Source: Mikania micrantha (taxonomy: Eukaryota; Streptophyta; Magnoliopsida; Asterales; Asteraceae). Taken from it: 64,000 bases of DNA. The stretch is from positions 26,297,415 to 26,361,414 of the forward strand of contig CM018694.1 of NCBI GenBank assembly GCA_009363875.1, given 5' to 3'. The notes below the pieces were generated by a model. The model made no database searches. It saw only the letters and a list, made by a program, of their open reading frames with translations, and had not been told where the DNA came from. Positions 1 through 11,650 of the stretch are shown here, one piece after another. Position 1 is the first letter of the stretch. Every line of letters begins with the position of its first letter. Both the position numbers and the translations under genes were made by a program.

Positions 1-240
1 ATAAGCGTGTGAGTTCAACGAATCAACGAAACTACTTTTACAAAATTAATATTCGATGTTCAACGAATCAAGTGTTTGACGAACAACGAATCAAGGGTAC
101 ATTTGATCAACGAATCTAGTATTCCGATCAACGAATCAAGTACATCTTGTAACGAAACTAGACGAATCAATAAATCATTTTCAGGGGAAAGTCTGGGAAA
201 TATCATAGATAACATATGCCAACGAAAGTAAACGAATCAA
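1..240 (+). repeat. Degenerate AACGAATCAA repeat block in LTR A
   Basis: The words TTCAACGAATCA and AACGAATC recur about every 20-45 bases. The reverse-complement block appears in the LTRs of element C (about 16800-17010 and 25660-26140), so it is part of the LTR family. Copy number differs between copies. Confidence 0.75.
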
Positions 241-550
241 GTTCGAAAAAAAATCCTACATTTTAAGAAGTCCTAGCTAGACCGTTTGATTCGTAGGTCA
301 TATGTTCGATCATATTTGCAGAATCCCCTAACTACTAAGTACCTTGATTGACAGACTAGTCTACTCGAGTTTGACCAAGGCCCAATCATTAGGACTTAGA
401 TTTTATTAAATGTTTATTTATTTATTTAATTAAGCATTTACTTAGCTGTTTCTACAATTATTGTGGTTGATCATAATTATGTGATGAACTTAAAGAGTTA
501 ATGGAACTTCTAATTGTGAGACTCAAGAACTAGTGTGTTTATGACGTGGA

Positions 551-949
551 ATGAAATGCTTAATTATCATTAACAACAATATATTATGTGGTTCGATATG
601 TGGTGGGACGGTGGCTGGGGCTTGTCCCCTACATATGCCCTATATATAAGCATATTTGACTGGATAGTATAGGTGGTTGTTAGTGAGGTTAAGGTTGTCA
701 TTTTGGGTGTTCATAGGGTATTATTTTCAGACGATTCAAGTTTTATCATTTTTCAAACGGATCAAGTAGGTGATTCAGAGTATGGGATGAGTATGGGATG
801 AAATGCTTAATTATCATTAACAACAATATATTATGTGGTTCGATATGTGGTGGGACGGTGGCTGGGGCTTGTCCCCTACATATGCCCTATATATAAGCAT
901 ATTGGATTGGATAATATAGGTGGTTGTTGGTGAGGTTAAGGTTGTCATT
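551..949 (+). repeat. 152-bp direct duplication in LTR A (units 551-702 and 798-949)
   Basis: The two units are offset by 247 bases and differ at a few positions. Each carries one copy of the hairpin module found in other LTRs (GGTGGGACGGTG, then CCCC, then CATATGCCCTATATATA). Element C's 5' LTR has a comparable duplication of the same region (about 24980-25100 and 25210-25330). Confidence 0.8.
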
Positions 950-1386
950 CGAACAGGTTATCAAATTCATTTTCTTACAAAACTATATGAACTCACCATC
1001 CATGTGTTGACTTTACTTTTGCATGACTTCTCAGGTGATGAACAGGTCAACTAAGAAGTTTATGCTTTTGGACTAGCACTTCAGATAGAAGACTTAGTAT
1101 TTTCGGACCTGCATATTTTTGGACATCATACACAGTTATTTTGTATATCTTGTGCAGATACAAGATTGAAACCTTATGATGTTTACGGTAGATTTACATT
1201 GTTAACTTATGAACGATACGGATGTAATTTAACTTTGTAATTCTATTCTATTTAGAATTTCTCATTTATATCATGTGCAAAGTAAACAATCTGATCATTT
1301 CGACTATCACTCACGATATCGCGCCCCGGGAACCTTCTGCCCGATGGGGAATCCGATCCAACCCCACCGGCTCGGGGTGTGACAGA

Positions 1387-1400
1387 TTGTATCAGAGCCA
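1387..1400 (+). other. Primer-binding site of element A
   Basis: TTGTATCAGAGCCA follows the LTR end by two bases. It is one base short of TTGGTATCAGAGCC, the usual complement to the 3' end of plant initiator tRNA-Met, so the site is slightly decayed. Confidence 0.85.
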
Positions 1401-1559
1401 TGGTTATAGAGAATTATAGGTCACCTATTTAAATGGTTTGGCCTAGACTATAACCTAGGGACCCTGCATGTAGAGAACATACGACTTAAGGCTTAATTGC
1501 ATATTGTCTTTTGTATTCGATCATTGCACTAGGGGATAACTTTATTGGTTATGATCAGA

Positions 1560-2830
1560 ATGCTGCCGAGAAGACAGACTCCCTCATTACCACCACAAGA
1601 CTTGGTTCCACACTCCTCAACACCATCACCAGTTGATTCACCCCTCCACCTCCTCCTCCACCGCCTCCTCCTCCTCTACTTAACCCACCACCAGGCTCGA
1701 GCTCAACTCCGGTGCTGGATCCTACTACTATCGCTTTGGTGACTCTACTGAGCAGTCAGATGACTAATCAGATGAAGGAAGCGATACCGGAGATGTTCAA
1801 CTGTCTCCCTAATGAGATCAACAACACTGGTAATTCGTCAGGAAAAGCCAGTGGGAATACTGGTGGTTCATCACACTACTCCTACAAGTCATTTGTAGGA
1901 TGTAAACCACCCAGCTTTAGTGGGTCTGAAGGAGCCGTTGGATTAATCCAATGGATTGAGAAGATAAAGACAACACTGGACCTCTGCAGCTGTCCAGAGC
2001 ATCACAAGGTTCGCTACTCTTCTGGAACATTCAAAAAGCGAGCCTTGACCTGGTGGAACTCACAAATTAATGCCAGGGGAGAGAGGAAGCTATGGCCATG
2101 CCATGGGAGGATTTCAAGACATTGCTGACAACAGAATTCTGCCCTAGGAACGAGTTGCAGAAACTGGAGGTTGAACTATCCAACCATGTGATGAAGGGGC
2201 TGATCACATGGGGTATACAACTCGATATCACGAGTTGGTTGCTTTGGTACCAGACATGGTACCAACTTTGGAAAAGGGGATTGATCTTTATGTAGGTGGA
2301 CTTCCCGCCTGCATTCAGGGCTTAGTTGTTGCAGCTAACCCCGCCATTGTCGAGTCTGCAGTGACATTGTCTGGGAAACTCACTGATCTTATGGTAGCCT
2401 CTGGAGTTTTAAAGAAAGAGGCTGACTCTGGCAAGAACAAAGCCGAATCTTCAAAGAAACCCCACCACCACCAAAAGAAGAAACAGAAGGTCATCCAGAA
2501 CTACACAGTGGCCACACCTCTCAAATACAAGTAGCAGCAGCACCACAAAACCCCAACAGAAGACCCTACACTGTCATGTTTCCTATGTGTGCCAAGTGTC
2601 AATACCATCATACTGCTAACACTCCCTGCAAGCAATGCACGGGATGTGGACAAAAGGGCCATTGGGTCCAACACTGCCGAATAGCACCTAACCAAGCAGT
2701 GAACAATGCTGCTTTGGCTCTCCCTCCACCAGCTAATCAGAACAACGGTGGACGCTTCAGCTATGGTGAACAAGGCCACTTTGCAAAGAACTGCCCGAAG
2801 AAGGCTCAATAAGCAGTTCAAGCACCCCGT
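1560..2830 (+). pseudogene. gag: gag of element A (broken)
   Basis: This would encode the structural nucleocapsid protein of the retrotransposon particle. The start is the ATG at 1560, matching the start of element C's Gag. A proline-rich N-terminus follows (already frame-shifted before 1712), then the conserved Gag core with the ALTWWN motif near 2045. The zinc-knuckle region is at about 2580-2810. The first knuckle keeps C-x2-C-x4-H-x4-C, while the second has lost both leading cysteines (FSYGEQGHFAKNC). Frame changes near 1712, 2092, 2208 and 2530 break the protein. Identity as a Tekay-like Gag is firm; function is lost. Confidence 0.88.
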
Positions 2831-4346
2831 GGAAGAGCCTTTGCCATTGGAGCACCAGCTGCACGCCAAGACCCGAATGTGGTCACTGGTACATTTCTCT
2901 TACTTTACTTTTATGCATCTGTTCTATTTGATACTGGTGCAGATCAGAGTTTTATATCTACCGATTTTGCATGCCAATTAGATTCTATATAGGAACAATT
3001 AGATTCCCCTTACATCATAGAAGTACCTAATGGGAAACAGATCACAGTTAGTACAGTTTATAGGAACTGCCCATTGACACTTAATGGTCATACCTTCACC
3101 ATCGATTTGATACCGATGGAGTTGGGTAGTTTCGACATCATTGTTGGAATGAATTGGCTTTCTTCTAATCGAGTGGAAGTCGTCTGTTCGGAAAAGATGC
3201 TTCGTATTCCATTGCCAAGTGATCGCGTATTGGAAGTTAAAGGGGATCAAGCAAAACGAAGTGTTAAAATCATTTCTTGCATAAAGGCGCGTAAGTGTCT
3301 ACAGAAGCAGTGCGTGGCATTCTTGGCTCATGTGGTGGAAAAGGAGAAGGAAAAGAAAAGAATTCAAGACGTACCGGTGGTGAAAGAATATCCGGAAGTA
3401 TTTTCTGAAGACCTACCAGGTTTGCCACCTGTGCGACCAGTAGAGTTTCGTATTGACTTGATTCCTGGAGCATCTCCTGTTGCTAAATCTCCTTACAGGT
3501 TAGCACCTTCGGAGATGCAGGAATTGTCTAATCAGTTACAGGAGCTACTTGATAAGGGTTTCATTAGACCGAGCTACTCACCTTGGGGAGCTCCAGTCTT
3601 GTTCGTGAAGAAGAAAGATGGATCGTTTTGAATGTGCATAGATTACCGTGAACTGAACAAACTGACCATCAAGAATCGGTATCCTTTGCCGAGAATTGAT
3701 GATCTGTTTGACCAACTGCAAGGAGCGCAATACTTCTCAAAGATTGACTTGCGATCTGGATATCACCAACTTAGAGTTCAAGACGAAGACATACCGAAGA
3801 TGGCATTCTGAACCAGATATGGGCATTACGAATTCATGGTGATGCCTTTCGGATTGACAAATGCACCAGCAGTTTTCATGGACCTCATGAACTGAGTGTG
3901 CAAGCCGTATTTAGATCAGTTTGTCATTGTCTTTATTGATGACATACTAATTTATTCCAAGAACAAAACAAAGCACGAGCAACACCTCAGGAAGATCTTG
4001 TAGCTGTTGATGGAAAAGAAAATCTATTCCAAGTTCTCCAAATGTGAATTTTGGCTAAGAGAAGTTCAATTTCTGGGCCACGAAGTCAACAGCGAGGGAA
4101 TACACGTCGATCCTGCCAAGATCGAGGCAATAAAGAACTGGGACACTCCGAAGACACCAACGGAGATACAGTCTTTTCTAGGATTGGCAGGTTATTACAG
4201 AAGGTTTATCTCAAACTTTTCTAAGATAGCATTGCCACTCACCAAACTAAACTGAAAAGCGAGCCGTTTGTTTGGGAAAAGCAGCAAGAAGATGCCTTTC
4301 AGACTTTAAAGCAAAAACTATGTGATGCTCCAATCTTATCTCTCCT
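2831..4346 (+). pseudogene. pol: protease and reverse transcriptase of element A (broken)
   Basis: The aspartic protease motif DTGADQSF lies near 2930-2953 and is intact. RT follows: the GFIRPSYSPWGAPVLF segment near 3560-3600, SKIDLRSGYHQLRV near 3737-3778, and the catalytic FIDDIL at about 3931-3948. In-frame stops are seen near 2990, 3631, 3811, 3894 and 4001, and the frame is lost after 4254. Three of the stops are TGA where related copies have CGA arginine codons. The sequence ends at LCDAPILSLL, just before RNase H. Confidence 0.88.
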
Positions 4347-4347
4347 A

Positions 4348-6368
4348 ATGGTGCACATCCGATACTGTTGTGGTAACTGTTGTTGTAGGATAATTCAATC
4401 AGTGGAAAATGAGAATCCCAATTCCCACGAAATCCAGTACACAGGTTCTCAACATGTCCTCCATGTTCTGTATCGTACGCTCGCTCTGACCGTCCGTTTG
4501 TGGATGGTAAGCGGTACTTAGATTTAAGTGTGTCCATAGAGATTTCTGCAATGATTTCCAGAATCTTGATGTAAATCTGCTGTCTCGATCTGAAATGATA
4601 GACAATGGCACACCCTGGTGTACCACTATCTCGTTGATGTGTAGTCTTGCTAGTTTATCCATCGTGAAGGTCTCACGCATTGGCAAGAAATGAGCAGATT
4701 TGGTTAATCGATCAACGATAACCCATATAATATCATGGCCACTGGAAGTGCCGGGTAGCTTGGTGATAAAGTCCATAGCTATTTGTTCCCACTTCCAAAG
4801 CGGAATCTCGGGCTGTTCCAATAAACCTGGCGGTTTCTGGTTTTTCGCCTTTACTTTCGCACACGTAAGACATCGGCCAACGTACTCGGCTATGTCTTTC
4901 CTCATCCCCGGGCACCAACAAAATCCTGGTAAGTCTTGGTACATTTTATCAGTGCCTGGATGCACATAGTACTTGGTCTTGTGTGCTTCATCAAAGACAA
5001 GCTTTCTTAATTCATCCACTATAGGAATCCATACGCGATCCTTGTAGTAGATGACTCCATCAGGCTTCGTTTCAAATTGCTTTTCTGCTCCACAATCCAG
5101 TTCTTTCTTCAGGTTTCCTCATTCAACTGCCCCTTGTTGTGCTTGAGTAATCTTGTCATGTAAGCTTGTCTGCACAGTCATTCATGTTGCTCTGACGCGC
5201 AAGGGTTTGACCCGTTCCTTTCGACTCAAGGCATCAGCTACAACGTTTGCCTTGCACGGATGGTACTTGATTACACAGTCGTAATCATTTAGAAGCTCAA
5301 CCCAACGTCGATGTCGCATGTTGAGTTCCTTCTGATCGAAAATATGTTGCAGACTCTTGTGATCAGTAAATATGGTACACTTGGTGCCATAGAAGTAATG
5401 TCTCCAAATCTTTAGTGCAAATACCACCGCTCCCAGTTCCAGATCATGAGTAGTGTTGTTCTTCTTGTGAATCTTTAGCTGTCTTGAGGCATACACGATG
5501 ACTTGGTCTCGTTGCATCAGCACGCAACCAAGTCCCTGATGGGATGCATCACAGTACACCACAAAGTCATCACAACCTTCTAGGAGAGATAAGATTGGAG
5601 CATCACATAGCTTTTGCTTTAAAGTCTGAAAGGCATCTTCTTGCTGGTTTTCCCAAACAAATGGATCGCTTTTCAGTGTTAGCTTTGTGAGAGGCAGGGC
5701 TATCTTAGAAAAGTTTGACATAAACCTTCTATAATAGCCTGCTAGTCCCATAAAGGACCGTATCTCCTTCGGTGTCTTTGGAGTATCCCGGTTCTTTATT
5801 TCCTCCATCCTGGCAGGGTCTACATGTATTCCCTCGCTGTTGACTACATGTCCCAGGAATTGTACTTCTCTTAGCCAAAATTCACACTTAGAGAATTTGG
5901 CATAAGTTTCTCTTCCCTCAACAGCTCCAAGATTTTCCTGAGGTGTTTCTCGTCATCGGCTTTGCTTTTGAGAAAAATAAATATGTCATCAATAAAGACA
6001 ATGACAAATTGATGCAAGTACGGCTTGCACACTCGGTTCAGGAGGTCCATTAAAACCGCTGGTGCATTTGTCAATCCGAAAGGCATCACCATGAACTCGG
6101 TTTGTCTTCTTCTTGCACCCTAAGTTGATGATATCCAGACCGCAGATCGATCTTTGAGAAGTACTGCACTCCTTGTAATTGGTCAAATAAATCATCAATC
6201 CTCGGCAATGGATACGGATTCTTGATGGTTAACTTGTTTAGCTCTTTGTAGTTTATGCACATTCTAAAAGTTGCATCTTTCTTATTTACAAACGAAACCG
6301 AAGCTCCTCAAGGTGAGTAGCTCGGTCTGATGAAACCTTTATCAAGCAGTTCCTGTAGTTGGTTATAC
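4348..6368 (-). pseudogene. pol: RT, RNase H and integrase of element A' (broken)
   Basis: Reading down from 6368: RT fragment LDKGFIRPSY-type, then catalytic FIDDIF near 5985. The segment around the TRYGHYE motif is partly deleted near 6100, which shifts frame. RNase H from about 5640 keeps VVYCDASHQGLG, DLELG and FTDHKSL, the three acidic catalytic positions. Integrase from about 5020 keeps the HHCC zinc region (DEAHKTKYYVHPG then CLTCAKVK), MDFITKLP, SDRDSRF and the AYHPQTDGQSER region, so the D,D,E set is present. Frame shifts separate the blocks. It stops at 4348. Confidence 0.87.
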
Positions 6369-6398
6369 AAACCTTAGTTGTTATACAAACCTTAGTTA
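6363..6398. repeat. 18-bp tandem duplication at the A' deletion junction
   Basis: TTATACAAACCTTAGTTG is repeated directly with one change in the last base. It sits where RT sequence of A' gives way to LTR sequence, and is consistent with a slippage or filler scar from the deletion. Confidence 0.7.
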
Positions 6399-6399
6399 T

Positions 6400-8380
6400 G
6401 TAAGGCTTATGAATGTTGTATTCAAGATCTTTAATTAAGATATTTTAATCAATTCAATTTAGGTTGAGTATTTAGTTAGAAATCAATTTCTTTCATATTG
6501 AAACATTTTAAGTATAAAATTTATAAATCATTTTATTTAACTAAACGTAATTTAATTTAGCTTGTTAGACTTAGGTCAATTTCATTTAATTAGCCTTTGG
6601 TTCGTTATTAGATTTTGACTTTCCTATGATTCTTGAATCACCCTTGTGTATAACTTAGTCTAGAGAACTCAAAGGAACTCTCTAACTTAGTAATATAGTT
6701 GCATAGAGGGTTCTAAGTGTTAGGTGTTGCAACCAATATCGTTTAGAAGATCAAGGCATCAACCCTAATCATGTTTATCCATTCATGTTTGCATTTTATT
6801 TTAGATTTAAAAGCTTTAATGCTTGGACTTTGGCATAAGTGTTAGCAATTCATTATACTCTTGTTGACAAAGCTAATGTTTAACCATTAGATTTCGTAAG
6901 TTGGTTTCATGCTTAAATTCCAAACCATACATGCATTCACGTGGGATCCCCATGCACACACACACACACATCCCTTGTATGCATGTGTTTACGTATCCCT
7001 TTAATGCACACTATGTTATCCCCCATGCATACAATACATCCAAAGTTCATTGGTCATGATTGACAATTCTAATCCCAAACCCTTAGCCGAAGGAGTCAGC
7101 TTGGCTGGATAAGGGTGAAGGCCGAATGGGTTTGGCCGAACCTGGCCGAGCGACTGAGTTTCTTGGCCTAATAGCTTGGGCGACCGAAAGAGGAGGTTAG
7201 CCGATTGGGGCTGCCAAATGAATGTTTGGCCGAAAAGGTTTGACCGAATGAGAAGGGTGGGCTATTCGGCCGAAGGTGGCCATTCGACCATCTGTATCCT
7301 TGGCCCTTCGGCCGCCAATCTTGCATCAAGGCTATTCCCCATTTTTTAGCTAAACGACTAGAACGTGTACCAGCACTTGTTCCCAACATCTTCTAGAGGG
7401 TTTCTGATTTCCCTAAAGTTTTCAGGTGTTTGAACCGGTTTCTAGGAGGGTTCGAGCTATGGGGTTTGAAAACCCTAAAATCGCAACAAAAGACTCGCTT
7501 TTACCTCAAATCAGCCGGATAAAAGCTCATATCTGTTGTACTTCTGAGATCTACAAGTTGTGAGGGTTGTTTTGACACCAAAATCAACGAATTTGGTGGA
7601 GTTCTAAAAGAGTTAGGGTTTGAATTTCTAGAGAGAGAGTGTAGAGAGAGAAAGTGACGGTGGGGATAAGAGAGAGGTGGTTGTTGTGAGGAAGATGAGG
7701 CATTTAATGCCTCATTAAAGTTTCCAACTTACCCGCGTGTTCGGTCTCGCTCGGTTTTGCTCGGTTCTGCGTAAAAGCGTTGTTTCGTTCTATTTTCGTA
7801 AAAAAATGTTACGATTTTAAAATAGGATTTATAAAATCAAATTAGATTGTGATTCCTAATAAGTTTACAAAATATCTTTCGTTTATTTAAATTTTTTGAA
7901 AACGTTTAAATTACCGTTTAAATCAAATCGTATACTCGCCATGCGTATTCGTTCGAATCGTCACTCGTACGAATACGATGATAACTACACTTTTCAATAT
8001 GGTTTTCTAATTATAGGACATCATACAGAACGTTAAACTTTCAGATGTATTCGTATAGATCGTCACCTATACGAATAATCCGTCCATTTAGCATTCCTGT
8101 AACGACATCCGTTATTGTTTTGTTCTATTCAACCTCGCATACATTTTATACAAAATAGCCTATTAACAAGCATTCATGTGTCAGTTCAATGTTGTCTGAT
8201 ATGTTTCTGACTGTTAAACCGTGGGATTTAATTAGATTGCTGAAACAATTGCATATTAGTTTAGTGTCAAGCATTACATGACAATTGCATACAAATAGTT
8301 CACATAGTTTGTACCTGAGTTTCTATGCAAGTTACTGTGCAGATCACTGTTCCGGTTACGTTTCCGACACAGATGTTACA
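6400..8380 (-). repeat. LTR of element A' (U3 side)
   Basis: The sequence ends in TGTTACA at 8374-8380, the reverse complement of a TGTAACA LTR start. Bases 7780-8380 align by eye with 18840-19481 of element C's LTR, including the CGTATTCGTTCGAATCGTCAC block. A GGCCGAA/TTCGGCC-rich block spans about 7080-7330. A purine-rich GAGAGAGAG stretch lies near 7630-7680. There is no convincing ORF. Confidence 0.8.
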
Positions 8381-8657
8381 ACTTGTATACCTATGTTGAT
8401 GCTGCAAGAAATTGAATGTATCCTTTAAAAGATATGACTTTGCTAGTGGAAGATCCATAGGGGAATGGACATTCTTTATGCGTTATGTTTGGGGGAAACA
8501 AATCTATTAGTTTATAAACTAGATTCGAATATAAAAGATGGTTATTGTCTGTTTTGAATTTGATGAAGATGATTCACAAGTGGTGTGAACATCTATAAAA
8601 TATGTGTGCTATAAGATAATGTACAAGAGTGTGTAATATATAAGTAGCGGGAGTGTT
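8381..8657 (+). repeat. Remnant of a gypsy leader
   Basis: No gene is visible. At 8568-8593 there is an inverted repeat (inner stem TTCACA/TGTGAA, outer GATG/CATC, loop AGTGG). This is the type that fills the leaders of elements F1 and D, so this is probably a scrap of that family. Confidence 0.5.
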
Positions 8658-9463
8658 TGTTGGTAATTGTTTGGAATTGTAGTAACCATTTTAAACTTTT
8701 AACTAGTCATATTAATTATAAAATCAGATTTTACGATAGCGAAAGCGTTTAAGTTACACATTTTGTTACGTAAACAAAATTCCCAAAACCAGGACTCCAA
8801 TTACCTACGAATAAACGAAAAACAACCATAGGGTGTTTAGAATTGACCTCAATGAAGAACCTCCAAAAACACACCCTTGGTGGTTCGGCTATGGTGGTGG
8901 TGGCTATATGGTGCTTGGCTGAAACCCTAGATTAGAGGGGAGGGTGGCCGTGAGGTGTGCTGGAGAAGAGAGAGTGAGAGAGTTGAAAAATGTGAGTCAA
9001 AAGTGGTAGGTTGGATCTACATTAAAAGTCAGATTTAGATCCACCATTTAGGAATTTTGAATTTACTAATTCAAAAGTAATTCCCTCCTTTTTTATTTTA
9101 CATTTTATTAAAATAAAGTATTTAAATTTAATTAAACTCTTTTAGTAACTAAACTATTTAATTATTACTCTCCATATTAGTAACTAACAACTAGTTAGTA
9201 ACATTTAATTAAATGTCTAAAGTTTAAGTAATTAAACTTTATCAATTTAATTATAATTAATTATCACAATAATTAATTCCTTCAATATTATTATTATTTC
9301 ATAAATAATAATAACACACCACTTTATATAATTCGTGAAATTGAATATGTCGAAAACAAATTTTAGAAATAATCACATTACTATCTTCCAAAGTGTAACT
9401 CTTTGGATCGTACCCTGATAGCAACATTGATATTATCGATGATCGGACATCACATATCCAACA
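8658..9463 (-). repeat. LTR of a Ty1/copia-type element (3' LTR, minus)
   Basis: The ends are perfect terminal inverted repeats, TGTTGG at 8658-8663 and CCAACA at 9458-9463. A purine tract directly precedes the LTR start on the minus strand, which fixes the orientation. A TATA box lies inside. The length of about 806 bp suits a copia LTR. There are no coding sequences. The lineage is not resolved. Confidence 0.72.
9323..9330 (-). promoter_or_regulatory. TATA box of the small copia LTR
   Basis: TATATAAA reads on the minus strand about 135 bases inside the LTR start, a usual place for an LTR promoter. Confidence 0.5.
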
Positions 9464-9474
9464 AACTCCCACTT
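9464..9474 (-). other. Polypurine tract of the small copia element
   Basis: On the minus strand this reads AAGTGGGAGTT immediately before the TGTTGG LTR start, the position of the plus-strand primer for reverse transcription. Confidence 0.7.
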
Positions 9475-9894
9475 GGACGATTCATCGCACAATTCCTTCA
9501 ACGTAGATAGTGTTGGACACCTAGTTGCATCGCGCTGCCCCTAGCAGGGTATGACTTCTAAAGTCAACCAAAACTTTTAGTTCAAGTAACCCTTTACTTA
9601 ACTAAAATTATAGCCATGGTAACCTTTATCTATTTATCCTTTCTAAGTGACATTCTTTGAACATGAGACATGGATCACATATCATTCTCATATGTTTTTC
9701 AAACATTCTGATTCTCATTCTTCATTTTAAAATGGTCTAACAAACTACTCTTAGTTTGAGCACAGCCATGCATTTACGCCGGTTTAAATTAACAAGGGAG
9801 CCAGAATATCATCTCTTAATTATACAAGAGTATAGAATCCCTTTGGCAGCATACAACCCCCAGTTAGTTTCAGAACCATTCCCAATCAAATATC
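9475..9894 (-). mobile_element. 3' internal scrap of the small copia element
   Basis: This is noncoding sequence between the polypurine tract and the start of recognisable F1 LTR sequence. It is likely the 3' untranslated end of a minus-strand copia element that was truncated on the right. I see no ORF, motif or repeat beyond that. Confidence 0.45.
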
Positions 9895-10216
9895 CTTATT
9901 ACTTAGTTCTAACGAACTAATGACGACTTAAATGTGGTGTTTTCAGGTGAATGGAAAGGGTGATGGCGCACATGATCGGAAATAGCGAGGAGGATCGGAT
10001 CGAACATGTTTTGGTTGTAACTCAACAACTTTTGTAAATTTTTTGTTAATGTTGTAATGGGGTTTTTAAAGGTAGAATTAACTTAAGTATAGATGTTTGG
10101 TGAACATTGGGTTATTTTGGTGACTAAAAAGTATGTTTTAATTTGAAAAATCTGGGACCTAATTTAAATAGTCGTTTAAAACACGTGTTTTTCGTGTGTG
10201 GGTTTTCGGGCTTACA
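9895..10216 (+). repeat. 3' end of the 5' LTR of element F1
   Basis: From about 9895 the sequence follows the last 310 bases of element D's LTR (41995-42303) with many changes, including the inverted repeat TTAGTTC/GAACTAA and the ending in TTACA. It is directly followed by a primer-binding site. The upstream part of this LTR is missing. Confidence 0.7.
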
Positions 10217-10219
10217 AGT

Positions 10220-10231
10220 TGGCATCAGAGC
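10220..10231 (+). other. Primer-binding site of element F1
   Basis: TGGCATCAGAGC differs by one base from TGGTATCAGAGC, the initiator tRNA-Met primer site. It begins four bases after the LTR end. The sequence just after it (AATGGTTTGAG-like) also matches element D. Confidence 0.8.
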
Positions 10232-11256
10232 TAATGGTTTGAGGGATTCGAGTGCATCGCGAATACTTGAACTCAAATCCTTGTGCTTTTTATACGGGGA
10301 GTAACGCTCGATCCAAGATCCGATCACAATGTTGGGTGTTAAGGTAACAAGTTTGTTGTTTATTTACCTTAGTTGCATATGTTTAACGGTGTTTGTGGTG
10401 AAATTGTTTTGTTTAACTGAAATTCCTAGTTATAATATGGTGAGATGAAGTTAAGGAATTTGTCAAATGAAGTATATGATGTTTTGTCTTGCCAACATAG
10501 TATTATATTCTTGACATGGACATGATCTTAATGGAATCAACTCATACTATGAATATGAAAATTAGGTAAGGTGTTTGGGGTTTGATATTATGTTGTCTTT
10601 TGGATCATAATTATTTCTATGGATTAGGAGGTAAGGCAATAGTAAGTTATTTTTCTATTCGACCAAATAGTAAGTCACCCACCTATTATACTTGATATGG
10701 CTATTTGGTTTTATGCATATAGGTGTATATGTGTATCTAATGTATGTGCAATATACATTAGATGTTGAAATTCGGTGAATTGGTGTTTGCATATTGGGTG
10801 TGTGACAATAACATGCAATATGTGTTATATTTGCTTAGTTATTGTAATGGAGTTAGTTTACAAATGGTGTGGTGAAATAAGTATTATTCACGAGGGGTGT
10901 GAACTTCTTATTAGAAGTTTGACTGAAAATGGTCAAATAATCTGAATTGGTGTTTGTGCATTTGTTGTTTGTCAATAACGTGCAATAGGTGTTACATTTG
11001 CTTAGTTATTGTAAATTTTTATGTTTTCAATTGGTGTGGAGAAATAAGAATGATTCACAAGTGGTGTGAACTTCTTATTTGAAGTTTGACTGAGACTGGT
11101 CAAACAATTCACAAGTGTTGTGAAGTTGGAGATGGGTTGATTCACAAGTGTTGTGAACTTCCCATGGTGAATTTTATGGTGTTAAGGTAAATCACAAGTG
11201 GTGTGATTACCTACCTTGAGAATCCTTGGAGAATAAGGAGGTCTCAAGGAAATCAG

Positions 11257-11650
11257 GTGAAAATTCATGTAAGTCCACAAGTGTGTGGCATTGGGGAGAA
11301 TTATCCTTTGGGTGAAAATTTCATGTAAGTCCACAGGTGTGTGGCATTGGGGAGAATTCACCTTAGGGTGAAAATTTCATGTAAGTCCACAGATGTATGG
11401 CATTAGGAGAATTCACTTTCGGGTGAAAAATTATGTAAGTCCACAGGTGTGTGGCATTAGGAAGAATTCACTTTCGGGTGAAAACTTATGTAAGTCCACA
11501 AGTGTGTGGCATTGGGGAGAATTCACTTTCGGGTGAAAATTTATGTAAATCCAAAGGTGTGTAGCATTGGGAAGAATTCACTTTCTGGTAAAAACTTATG
11601 TATGTCCACAAGTGTGTAGCATTGGGGATAATTCACTTTCGGGTGAAAAT
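11257..11650 (+). repeat. 55-bp tandem array in F1 leader, about 7 units
   Basis: Each unit carries GGTGAAAA, ATGTAAGTCCACA, GTGTGGCATTGG and GAGAATTCAC. The centre of every unit is a small inverted repeat CCACA/TGTGG. Element D's leader has looser relatives at 43170-43390 and 43925-44025 (TAAGACCAC then GTGGCATTGG). Confidence 0.85.

Larger units (their letters stand above)
1..1384 (+). repeat. 5' LTR of element A, 3' part
   Basis: The stretch ends in GGGGTGTGACA directly before a primer-binding site, as a 5' LTR does. Its last 300 bases match, in reverse complement, the starts of the minus-strand LTRs at 15824 and 24527. The left end of the LTR lies outside the window. It holds degenerate TTCAACGAATCA repeats (about 1-240), a 152-bp direct duplication (551-702 and 798-949) and no plausible gene. 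Confidence 0.88.
1..4347 (+). mobile_element. Element A: truncated Ty3/gypsy (Tekay-like) retrotransposon
   Basis: The order is LTR end, primer-binding site, gag, protease and reverse transcriptase, all on the plus strand. The element starts before the window and stops abruptly near 4347, in the linker between RT and RNase H. Its Gag starts with the same MxPRRQTPSLPP-type sequence as element C, so A, A' and C belong to one family. RNase H, integrase and the 3' LTR are missing. Just past the break the sequence continues as the same family on the opposite strand (element A'). The reading frames carry many stops and shifts, so this is a dead copy. Confidence 0.9.
4348..8380 (-). mobile_element. 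Element A': truncated inverted gypsy copy of the A/C family
   Basis: Read on the minus strand, this is half an LTR (8380 down to about 6400), a large internal deletion (rest of LTR, primer site, gag, protease), then RT, RNase H and integrase, ending at 4348 inside the integrase at a GCAPF-type motif. It faces element A, so the two RT regions form an inverted repeat. The rest of integrase, the chromodomain and the 3' LTR are absent. No target duplication can be assigned. Confidence 0.82.

Noticed and set aside
6950..6970. CA dinucleotide run as a microsatellite feature
   Set aside because: Only about eight units, inside LTR A'; too short to deserve a feature.
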